A stretch of DNA of 59,483 nt from Curvibacter delicatus NBRC 14919 (GTDB lineage: Bacteria > Pseudomonadota > Gammaproteobacteria > Burkholderiales > Burkholderiaceae_C). Each line of letters starts with the position of its first letter. Within the stretch, counting starts at the first letter, position 1. This document shows positions 52,230-59,483 of this stretch, one piece after another. A program made the position numbers and the translations under genes. The notes under the pieces are model-generated. The model did no database searches. It was not told the DNA's origin and saw only the letters and a list, made by a program, of their open reading frames with translations. The DNA lies in NCBI RefSeq assembly GCF_001592265.1, contig NZ_BCWP01000025.1, forward strand, positions 1 through 59,483, given 5' to 3'.

Positions 52230-54467
52230 ATGAGCACCCAGCAACCCACCATCATCTACACGCTGACCGACGAAGCCCCGCTGCTGGCGACCAGCTCCTT
52301 TCTGCCCATCATCCGCACCTTTGCCGAGCCGGCAGGCGTCAACGTGGCCACCAGCGATATCTCGGTGGCCGCGCGCGTGCTGGGGGCCTTCCCGGAATGC
52401 CTGACCGAGGCACAGCGTGTGCCCGACAACCTGGCTGAACTGGGCCGCCTGACGCTGCTGCCTGACACCAACATCATCAAGCTGCCCAACATCAGTGCTT
52501 CGCAGGGCCAGCTGATCGCCTGCATCCGCGAACTGCAGTCCAAGGGTTACAAGATCCCCGACTACCCGGAAGATCCGAAGACTGAAGAAGACAAGGCGAT
52601 CCGCGCCCGTTATGCCAAGTGCATCGGCAGTGCCGTCAACCCGGTGCTGCGCGAAGGCAATTCCGACCGCCGCGCCCCGGCCGCCGTGAAGAACTACGCA
52701 CGCAAGAACCCGCATTCGATGGCCGAGTGGAGCCAGGCTTCGCGCAGCCACGTCTCGCACATGCACCACGGCGACTTCTACCACGGTGAGAAGTCGATGA
52801 CGCTGGACAAGGCGCGTGACGTGAAGATGGAGCTGATCACCAAGAGCGGCAAGACCATCGTGCTCAAACCCAAGGTGTCCTTGCTCGACCGCGAAGTGAT
52901 CGACAGCATGTTCATGAGCAAGAAGGCCTTGCTCGAGTTCTATGAAAAGGAAATCGAAGACGCCCGCAAGACCGGTGTGATGTTCTCGCTGCACGTGAAG
53001 GCCACCATGATGAAGGTCTCGCACCCCATCGTGTTCGGCCACTGCGTCAAGATCTTCTACAAGGAAGCCTTCGAGAAGCACGGCAAGCTGTTTGAAGAAC
53101 TGGGCGTCAATGTCAACAACGGCATGGCCAACCTGTACGAGAAGATCGCCACGCTGCCGCAGTCCAAGCAGGACGAGATCAAGCGTGACCTGCACGCCTG
53201 CCACGAGCACCGCCCGGAGCTGGCCATGGTGGATTCCGCCAAGGGCATCACCAACTTCCATTCGCCCAATGACGTCATCGTGGACGCTTCCATGCCGGCC
53301 ATGATCCGCAACGGCGGCAAGATGTGGGGCGCTGACGGCCGCCTGAAGGACGTCAAGGCCGTGATGCCGGAGTCGACCTTTGCCCGCATCTACCAGGAGA
53401 TGATCAACTTCTGCAAGTGGCATGGTGCCTTCGATCCCAAGACCATGGGCACGGTGCCCAACGTCGGCCTGATGGCCCAGCAGGCCGAGGAATACGGCTC
53501 GCACGACAAGACCTTCGAGATTCCGGAAGACGGTGTGGCCAACATCACCGACCTGGCCACCGGCGAAGTGCTGATGAGCCAGAACGTCGAGCAAGGTGAC
53601 ATCTGGCGCATGTGCCAAGTCAAGGATGCCGCCATCCGCGACTGGGTCAAGCTGGCCGTGACCCGTGCCCGCAACTCCGGCATGCCGGTGGTGTTCTGGC
53701 TGGACCAGTATCGCCCGCACGAAGCCCAGCTCATCACCAAGGTCAAGATGTACCTGCACGAGCACGACACTACCGGGCTGGACATCCAGATCATGAGCCA
53801 GGTGCGTGCCATGCGCTACACGCTGGAGCGTGTCATCCGCGGCCTGGACACCATCAGCGCCACCGGCAACATCCTGCGCGACTACCTGACCGACCTGTTC
53901 CCGATCATGGAATTGGGCACCTCGGCCAAGATGCTGTCCATCGTGCCGCTGATGGCGGGCGGTGGCATGTACGAAACCGGCGCTGGTGGCTCGGCTCCCA
54001 AGCACGTCCAGCAGCTGGTGGAGGAGAACCACCTGCGCTGGGACTCGCTCGGTGAGTTCCTGGCCTTGGCGGTGTCGCTGGAGGAACTGGGCATCAAGGC
54101 GGGTAACACCAAGGCGAAGATCCTGGCCAAGACACTGGATGCCGCCACCGGCAAGCTGCTCGACAACAACAAGAACCCATCGCCCAAGACCGGTCAGCTG
54201 GACAACCGCGGCAGCCAGTTCTACCTGGCCCTGTACTGGGCCCAGGAACTGGCGGCACAGAAGGACGATGCGGCGCTGGCAGCCAAGTTTGCCCCGTTGG
54301 CCAAGCAGTTGGCTGACAACGAGCAGACCATCGTGGCCGAGCTGGCTGCTGTGCAAGGCAAGCCGGTGGACATCGGCGGTTATTACAAGCCGGACTTCGC
54401 CAAGCTCGATGCCGTGATGCGTCCGAGCAAGACCTTGAACGCCGCGCTGGCCTCTGTGAAGGCCTAA
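52230..54467 (+). CDS. icd: NADP-dependent isocitrate dehydrogenase, monomeric type (IDH-II)
   Basis: The 745-aa length and sequence ([56 protein letters not shown]) identify the large monomeric IDH, unrelated in size to the 417-aa homodimer. It converts isocitrate to 2-oxoglutarate with NADP in the TCA cycle. It has its own promoter region and a strong terminator. The dimeric enzyme is encoded about 800 nt downstream, so the strain has both types. Confidence 0.97.
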   Translation: MSTQQPTIIYTLTDEAPLLATSSFLPIIRTFAEPAGVNVATSDISVAARVLGAFPECLTEAQRVPDNLAELGRLTLLPDTNIIKLPNISASQGQLIACIRELQSKGYKIPDYPEDPKTEEDKAIRARYAKCIGSAVNPVLREGNSDRRAPAAVKNYARKNPHSMAEWSQASRSHVSHMHHGDFYHGEKSMTLDKARDVKMELITKSGKTIVLKPKVSLLDREVIDSMFMSKKALLEFYEKEIEDARKTGVMFSLHVKATMMKVSHPIVFGHCVKIFYKEAFEKHGKLFEELGVNVNNGMANLYEKIATLPQSKQDEIKRDLHACHEHRPELAMVDSAKGITNFHSPNDVIVDASMPAMIRNGGKMWGADGRLKDVKAVMPESTFARIYQEMINFCKWHGAFDPKTMGTVPNVGLMAQQAEEYGSHDKTFEIPEDGVANITDLATGEVLMSQNVEQGDIWRMCQVKDAAIRDWVKLAVTRARNSGMPVVFWLDQYRPHEAQLITKVKMYLHEHDTTGLDIQIMSQVRAMRYTLERVIRGLDTISATGNILRDYLTDLFPIMELGTSAKMLSIVPLMAGGGMYETGAGGSAPKHVQQLVEENHLRWDSLGEFLALAVSLEELGIKAGNTKAKILAKTLDAATGKLLDNNKNPSPKTGQLDNRGSQFYLALYWAQELAAQKDDAALAAKFAPLAKQLADNEQTIVAELAAVQGKPVDIGGYYKPDFAKLDAVMRPSKTLNAALASVKA

Positions 54468-54515
54468 GCCGCCTGCTGCCGGTCAAGGTCAACGCGACCG
54501 GCAGGCACCCAACCA

Positions 54516-54555
54516 AGAGGCGATCCGGACGCAAGTCCGGATCGCCTCTGTTTTT
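54516..54555 (+). terminator. Intrinsic terminator after the monomeric isocitrate dehydrogenase gene
   Basis: AGAGGCGATCCGGAC pairs perfectly with GTCCGGATCGCCTCT over 15 bp with a GCAA loop, followed by GTTTTT. Confidence 0.95.
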
Positions 54556-54606
54556 GGGGCTACCCGTGTTGCGACGCCGGGTGTTGCTTGGGCCTTGTGT
54601 CGGCTC

Positions 54607-55062
54607 TTACTTGCGACCTTCAAACAGTTGGCCGCCCAGTTTGGCCCCAGCCTTGATGCCGCGCTTGGCGAACCAGCCCTGATTCATCTCCAGCACGTAG
54701 CGCACCGGTTGGGCCGAGCAGTGCGAGTCGGTGGTTTGCGGCTTCATGTCCGCCAGATTGACGATGGTGCCGTCGTCGGCCACAAAGGCGGCCGTCAGCG
54801 GCAGCAAGGTGTTTTTCATCCAGAAGCATTGGCCGGCCGGCTGCTCGAACACGAACAGCATGCCCTCGTGCAGCGGCATGTCACGGCGGAACATCAGGCC
54901 GGTGGCACGCTGCTCGTGGGTATGCGCCACCTGGGCATCGATCCGGTACATGCCGACAGTCAGTTGGACGCGTGGCAGGTTCAGCTGGGGGGCGTCCTGT
55001 GCCAGTGCATGACCGGTCATGACCATGAGCAGAACGGCAAGGCTGTGTGCAAGAGACTTCAT
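54607..55062 (-). CDS. DUF192 family exported protein
   Basis: This 151-aa protein has a signal peptide MKSLAHSLAVLLMVMTGHALA. The DUF192 core follows: HTHEQRATGLMFRRDMPLHEGMLFVF, QPAGQCFWMKNTLLPLTAAFV and RYVLEMNQGWFAKRGIKAG. Function is unknown. The start is ambiguous between the ATG at 55062 and 55071. It lies between the two isocitrate dehydrogenase genes on the opposite strand. The much longer frame upstream is antisense to the dimeric icd and is not coding. Confidence 0.92.
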   Translation of the reverse strand: MKSLAHSLAVLLMVMTGHALAQDAPQLNLPRVQLTVGMYRIDAQVAHTHEQRATGLMFRRDMPLHEGMLFVFEQPAGQCFWMKNTLLPLTAAFVADDGTIVNLADMKPQTTDSHCSAQPVRYVLEMNQGWFAKRGIKAGAKLGGQLFEGRK

Positions 55063-55242
55063 GGATGGCATTGAATCATGGGAAACAGTTGGGTGCGAGG
55101 GCATTGTCCTGCATTCTGGCCGGGGAGCCGGGCATGCATTTGGGACTAAACTTCGCGCATTGCACCCCGGGCGCCGATGCGGATGGCCCCGGGTCATCCT
55201 ACAAAGACATGCGTTTGCATCAGAAAATGGAGAAGTGATTCC

Positions 55243-56496
55243 ATGTACCAGCACATCCAGGTGCCCCCTGCGGGCCAGAAAATCACCGTCAATGCCGACA
55301 TGTCGCTCAATGTGCCGGACCAGCCCATCATCCCGTACATTGAAGGCGACGGTACCGGCCTGGACATCACCCCGGTAATGCTGAAAGTGGTGGATGCCGC
55401 TGTGGCCAAGGCCTACGCTGGCCGCCGCCAGATCCACTGGATGGAGGTCTATGCCGGCGAGAAGTCGACCAAGATCTACGGCCCCGATGTCTGGCTGCCG
55501 CAGGAAACCCTGGACGTGGTGCGCGAGTATGTGGTGTCCATCAAGGGGCCGCTGACCACCCCGGTGGGCGGCGGCATCCGCTCGCTCAATGTGGCGCTGC
55601 GCCAGGAGCTGGACCTTTACGTCTGTCTGCGTCCGGTGCAGTACTTCAAGGGCGTGCCGTCGCCGGTCAAGGAGCCCGAAAAGACCAATATGGTGATCTT
55701 CCGCGAGAACTCGGAAGACATTTACGCTGGCATCGAATACGAAGCCCAGTCCGACAAGGCGAAGAAGCTGATCAAGTTCCTGATCGACGAGATGGGGGTG
55801 AAGAAAATCCGCTTCCCCGAGACCTCCGGCATCGGCATCAAGCCGGTGTCGATCGAGGGCACCGAGCGCCTGATGCGCAAGGCCATCCAGTACGCCATCG
55901 ACAACGACAAGCCCAATGTGACCATCGTGCACAAGGGCAACATCATGAAGTTCACCGAGGGCGGCTTCCGCGATTGGGCCTACGCGCTGGCCCAGAAGGA
56001 GTTCGGCGCCGAGCTGATCGATGGCGGCCCGTGGTGCAAGTTCAAGAATCCGAAGACCGGCCGTGACATCGTCATCAAGGACGTCATCGCCGATGCCTTC
56101 CTGCAGCAGATCCTCTTGCGCCCGGCTGAGTACAGCGTGGTGGCCACGCTCAACCTGAATGGCGACTACATCTCCGATGCGCTGGCGGCCCAGGTCGGCG
56201 GCATCGGCATCGCCCCGGGCGCCAACCTGAGCGACACCGTGGCCATGTTCGAGGCGACCCACGGCACGGCGCCGAAGTACGCGGGCAAGGACTATGTGAA
56301 CCCGGGCTCGGAAATCCTGTCGGCCGAGATGATGTTGCGCCACATGGGCTGGAAGGAAGCGGCGGACCTGATCATCCATTCGCTCGAGAAGTCCATTCTG
56401 AGCAAGAAGGTGACCTACGATTTCGCCCGCCTGATGGAGGGTGCGACCCAGGTGAGCTGTTCCGGCTTCGGCCAGGTGATGATCGACCACATGTAA
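55243..56496 (+). CDS. icd: NADP-dependent isocitrate dehydrogenase, homodimeric type (IDH-I)
   Basis: This 417-aa enzyme has the motif [20 protein letters not shown], with Ser114 equivalent to the E. coli phosphorylation site. [44 protein letters not shown] and [19 protein letters not shown] are all typical. It catalyses the same reaction as the monomeric enzyme at 52230. No aceK is in the window, so phosphorylation control cannot be judged. The ATG at 55243 was preferred over the upstream one at 55177 by alignment. Confidence 0.97.
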   Translation: MYQHIQVPPAGQKITVNADMSLNVPDQPIIPYIEGDGTGLDITPVMLKVVDAAVAKAYAGRRQIHWMEVYAGEKSTKIYGPDVWLPQETLDVVREYVVSIKGPLTTPVGGGIRSLNVALRQELDLYVCLRPVQYFKGVPSPVKEPEKTNMVIFRENSEDIYAGIEYEAQSDKAKKLIKFLIDEMGVKKIRFPETSGIGIKPVSIEGTERLMRKAIQYAIDNDKPNVTIVHKGNIMKFTEGGFRDWAYALAQKEFGAELIDGGPWCKFKNPKTGRDIVIKDVIADAFLQQILLRPAEYSVVATLNLNGDYISDALAAQVGGIGIAPGANLSDTVAMFEATHGTAPKYAGKDYVNPGSEILSAEMMLRHMGWKEAADLIIHSLEKSILSKKVTYDFARLMEGATQVSCSGFGQVMIDHM

Positions 56497-56546
56497 GGCC
56501 CGGCTGGGCGGCAGCCCGTAACGGCCGTTTCGCAGACCCAACGATC

Positions 56547-56581
56547 AACCGCGCCCGGTATCCGCCGGGGGCGGTTTTTTT
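56547..56581 (+). terminator. Intrinsic terminator after the dimeric isocitrate dehydrogenase gene
   Basis: AACCGC and GCGGTT are outer arms, with GCCCGG/CCGGGG inside, closing on TTTTTTT. Confidence 0.85.
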
Positions 56582-56674
56582 ATGCTGCCCGGATTTTGTG
56601 GCTTGAATGCAGAAAAAACGTCACCAATTCACTTACAGGCAGCGAGCTGCAGGCGCGCTCGATAGAATGAATCC

Positions 56675-57034
56675 ATGGCCACGAAATCACCCGTAACACC
56701 ACCTGCGCCGCCGGTTCAGCAGCCGAGCCGGGATGACGGCGGCTCGGTCGTTCTGGAGCGGCGGACGCAGAAAGTCAAGCCGCCGCAGATGTACCAGGTC
56801 GTCATGCTCAATGACGACTACACCCCGATGGAGTTCGTGGTGGTCGTGATTCAGGAGTATTTCAACAAGGATCTGGAAACGGCGACGCAGATCATGCTCA
56901 AGATCCATCTGGACGGCAAAGGCGTCTGTGGCGTCTACACCAAGGATGTGGCAGCCACCAAGGTGGATCAGGTGCTGGAGGCGGCGAACAAGGCCGGGCA
57001 TCCGCTGAAATGCGTCAGTGAACCGGTGGAGTAG
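56675..57034 (+). CDS. clpS: ATP-dependent Clp protease adaptor ClpS
   Basis: This 119-aa adaptor delivers N-degron substrates to ClpA, encoded next. An unstructured N-terminal tail of about 35 residues precedes the core [21 protein letters not shown], with the substrate-binding [10 protein letters not shown] segment and the conserved [19 protein letters not shown]. The clpA gene starts 95 nt after its stop. Confidence 0.97.
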   Translation: MATKSPVTPPAPPVQQPSRDDGGSVVLERRTQKVKPPQMYQVVMLNDDYTPMEFVVVVIQEYFNKDLETATQIMLKIHLDGKGVCGVYTKDVAATKVDQVLEAANKAGHPLKCVSEPVE

Positions 57035-57071
57035 CAACCGAAAAGTCATTCTTCTTTCACGTCCGGAACTG

Positions 57072-57100
57072 TTGGACGGTTGGGCGAATCGGATTAAAGT
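57072..57100 (+). promoter_or_regulatory. Candidate sigma-70 promoter of clpA
   Basis: TTGGAC (57072-57077) and TAAAGT (57095-57100) are separated by 17 nt, with the ATG of clpA 29 nt further. Match is moderate. It would allow clpA to be expressed independently of clpS. Confidence 0.4.
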
Positions 57101-57129
57101 AAGTTTGTAAGCAAGGCAAAGGAAATCAC

Positions 57130-59457
57130 ATGATTGCCCAAGAATTGGAAGTCAGTTTGCACATGGCGTTTGTCGAAGCACGCCAGCAACGCCATGAGTT
57201 CATCACGGTGGAACATTTGCTTCTGGCCTTGCTCGATAACCCCAGCGCGGCTGAGGTGCTGCGCGCCTGTGCGGCCAATATCGACGATCTGCGCAAGTCG
57301 CTCTCCAACTTCATCAAGGACAACACACCGCAGGTGGCCGGTACCGACGACGTGGACACCCAGCCCACGCTGGGTTTCCCGCGCGTGATCCAGCGCGCCA
57401 TCATGCATGTGCAGTCCACTGGCAGCGGCAAGAAGGAAGTCACCGGTGCCAATGTGCTGGTGGCGATCTTCGGCGAGAAGGATTCGCACGCTGTCTACTA
57501 CCTGCACCAGCAGGGCGTCACGCGCCTGGATGTGGTCAATTTCATTGCCCACGGCATCAAGAAGAGCGATCAGCCCGAGCCCGGCAAGGCCGCCGGCGAA
57601 GGACCGGTCGAGGGCGAAGAGGGCGCTGGCAGCGAGAAGAACGAGAAGGCTTCGCCGCTGGAGCAGTACACCCAGAACCTGAACCAGGCGGCCAAGGATG
57701 GCAAGATCGATCCGCTGATCGGCCGCGAGTACGAGGTCGAGCGCGTGATCCAGATCCTGTGCCGTCGCCGCAAGAACAACCCGCTGCTGGTGGGCGAGGC
57801 CGGTGTCGGCAAGACCGCGATTGCCGAGGGCTTGGCTTGGCGCATTGTGCAGAAGGACGTGCCGGAGATCCTGGCCGAGGCCAATGTCTACTCGCTGGAC
57901 ATGGGGGCCTTGCTGGCCGGCACCAAATACCGTGGCGATTTCGAGCAGCGTCTGAAAGGCGTTCTCAAGTCGCTCAAGGACAAGCCGCACGCCATTCTGT
58001 TCATCGACGAGATCCATACCTTGATCGGTGCCGGTGCGGCCTCGGGCGGCACACTGGATGCGTCCAACCTGCTGAAGCCGGCGCTCTCCAGCGGCCAGCT
58101 CAAGTGCATCGGTGCGACCACCTTCACCGAATACCGTGGCATCTTCGAGAAAGATGCAGCGTTGTCACGCCGTTTCCAGAAGGTGGACGTGGTGGAGCCG
58201 ACCGTGCCCGAGACCATCGAGATCCTCAAGGGCCTCAAGTCGCGCTTCGAAGAACACCACAACGTCAGGTACGCCAACGCCGCGCTGCAGGCCGCGGCCG
58301 AACTGTCGGCCAAGTACATCAACGACCGTCATCTGCCGGACAAGGCGATCGACGTGATCGACGAAGCGGGCGCCGCCCAGCGCATCCTCACGCCGTCCAA
58401 GCGCAAGAAGACCATCGGCAAGAACGAGATCGAGGACATTGTGGCCAAGATCGCGCGCATTCCGCCGGCCAATGTGTCCAACGACGACCGCAGCAAGCTG
58501 CAGACACTGGAGCGCGACCTCAAGAGCGTGGTGTTCGGGCAGGACAAGGCGCTGGAGGTTCTGGCCTCGGCCGTCAAGATGGCGCGCTCGGGCCTGGGCA
58601 AGCCAGACAAGCCGATCGGTTCCTTCCTGTTCAGCGGTCCCACCGGCGTCGGCAAGACCGAAGCCGCCAAGCAGCTGGCTTACATCATGGGCGTGGACCT
58701 GATCCGCTTCGACATGTCGGAGTACATGGAGCGCCATGCGGTCAGCCGTCTGATCGGCGCGCCTCCGGGTTACGTCGGTTTCGACCAAGGGGGCCTGCTG
58801 ACCGAGGCCATCACCAAGAAGCCGCACGCGGTGCTGCTGCTCGACGAGATCGAGAAGGCTCACCCCGACATCTTCAACGTGCTGCTGCAGGTCATGGACC
58901 ACGGCACGCTGACCGACAACAACGGGCGCAAGGCCGACTTCCGCAATGTCATCATCATCATGACGACCAATGCGGGAGCCGAGACCATGAACAAGGCGAC
59001 CATCGGTTTCACCAACCCGCGCCAGGCCGGCGACGAGATGGGTGACATCAAGCGCCTGTTCACACCGGAGTTCCGCAACCGGCTGGACGCGATCGTGAAC
59101 TTCAAGGCGCTGGACGAGCAGGTCATCCTGCGCGTGGTCGACAAGTTCCTGCTGCAGCTGGAGACCCAACTGGCCGAGAAGAAGGTCGATGTCACCTTTA
59201 CCGACAAGCTGCGCAAGCATTTGGCGAAAAAGGGCTTCGATCCGCTCATGGGCGCCCGTCCTATGCAGCGCCTGATCCAGGACACGATTCGCCGTGCGCT
59301 GGCAGACGAATTGCTGTTCGGTCGCCTGACCGAGGGCGGCCGTCTGACGGTGGACCTGGACGACCGTGACGAGAGCAAGACCGAGGTTCTGCTCGACATC
59401 CAGCCTTTGCCGAAGAAAGAAGGCAAGGCCAAGCCGGAAGAGGCCACTGCCGACTGA
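57130..59457 (+). CDS. clpA: ATP-dependent Clp protease ATP-binding subunit ClpA
   Basis: This 775-aa AAA+ unfoldase pairs with ClpP and ClpS. The N-domain (about 1-145, starting [30 protein letters not shown]) is followed by the first AAA+ module with Walker A GEAGVGKT and Walker [10 protein letters not shown], and the second with Walker A GPTGVGKT, then [14 protein letters not shown]. It lacks the long ClpB-type middle coiled coil. It ends in a Lys/Glu-rich tail 26 nt from the window edge. Confidence 0.97.
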   Translation: MIAQELEVSLHMAFVEARQQRHEFITVEHLLLALLDNPSAAEVLRACAANIDDLRKSLSNFIKDNTPQVAGTDDVDTQPTLGFPRVIQRAIMHVQSTGSGKKEVTGANVLVAIFGEKDSHAVYYLHQQGVTRLDVVNFIAHGIKKSDQPEPGKAAGEGPVEGEEGAGSEKNEKASPLEQYTQNLNQAAKDGKIDPLIGREYEVERVIQILCRRRKNNPLLVGEAGVGKTAIAEGLAWRIVQKDVPEILAEANVYSLDMGALLAGTKYRGDFEQRLKGVLKSLKDKPHAILFIDEIHTLIGAGAASGGTLDASNLLKPALSSGQLKCIGATTFTEYRGIFEKDAALSRRFQKVDVVEPTVPETIEILKGLKSRFEEHHNVRYANAALQAAAELSAKYINDRHLPDKAIDVIDEAGAAQRILTPSKRKKTIGKNEIEDIVAKIARIPPANVSNDDRSKLQTLERDLKSVVFGQDKALEVLASAVKMARSGLGKPDKPIGSFLFSGPTGVGKTEAAKQLAYIMGVDLIRFDMSEYMERHAVSRLIGAPPGYVGFDQGGLLTEAITKKPHAVLLLDEIEKAHPDIFNVLLQVMDHGTLTDNNGRKADFRNVIIIMTTNAGAETMNKATIGFTNPRQAGDEMGDIKRLFTPEFRNRLDAIVNFKALDEQVILRVVDKFLLQLETQLAEKKVDVTFTDKLRKHLAKKGFDPLMGARPMQRLIQDTIRRALADELLFGRLTEGGRLTVDLDDRDESKTEVLLDIQPLPKKEGKAKPEEATAD

Positions 59458-59483
59458 TTCCAGGCTGGTGGGTCAATAAAAAA

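Noticed and set aside
52161-54356. 731-codon open frame antisense to the monomeric isocitrate dehydrogenase gene
   Set aside because: Shadow of a long, high-GC gene with an unmistakable product.
55063-56541. Apparent 490-residue N-terminal extension of the DUF192 protein
   Set aside because: The extension is antisense to the dimeric icd and precedes a proper signal peptide, so the real start is at about 55062.

Overview
The window is GC-rich bacterial chromosome that most resembles a betaproteobacterium of the order Burkholderiales, probably family Comamonadaceae. The evidence is a Bug-family solute receptor, the tig-clpP-clpX-lon series followed by a Gly-Cys-Gly-Leu tRNA cluster, the exbB-exbD-lpxK-Trm112-kdsB-adk order, and the protein sequences themselves. 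The assignment is inference; no 16S gene is present.

Left part (1-6.7 kb): accessory in character. It holds a small Cys-rich exported protein, a Bug receptor, an orphan ACAD11-type acyl-CoA dehydrogenase, and a minus-strand stress module: ECF sigma factor, zinc-finger anti-sigma factor, a membrane-anchored Spy/CnrX-like sensor, and two paralogous His-tailed exported proteins of the DUF6448 type. A near-ideal ECF promoter (GGAAC-N16-CGTT) lies in front of the DUF6448 pair, so they look like the output of the sigma factor. The right edge carries a 3' fragment of tRNA-Leu(UAG), three ATTTGGGAA repeats and an integrase-like 69-codon ORF, which together look like the scar of an integrated element. 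This module is the best candidate here for an undescribed system.

Middle (6.7-33 kb): tig, clpP, clpX and lon, then four tRNAs and one conserved small protein, then an apparently complete MSHA-type IV pilus locus on the plus strand (mshE, mshG, an MshF-like gene, mshA, C, D, O, P, Q, I, a PilN-like gene, J, K, L, M, N). It ends with an HD-GYP c-di-GMP phosphodiesterase gene. Because MshE carries the c-di-GMP-binding MshEN motifs, the locus seems to contain both the reader and an eraser of that signal.

Right part (33-59.5 kb): a fatty-acid/acyl-CoA cluster (GST, ACAD11-type dehydrogenase, APH-type kinase, Crp/Fnr regulator, PaaG-like crotonase, PaaH-like dehydrogenase). Then come a second GST, an MFS transporter, a 2-hydroxyacid dehydrogenase, lexA divergent from an asparaginase across two LexA boxes, a diguanylate cyclase, adk, kdsB, Trm112, lpxK, exbD, exbB, xseA, sodB, two unrelated NADP-isocitrate dehydrogenases flanking a DUF192 gene, and clpS-clpA. 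A 17-nt dyad, GCTAT-N7-ATAGC and close variants, recurs in intergenic DNA and in frame inside lpxK, xseA and the asparaginase gene.
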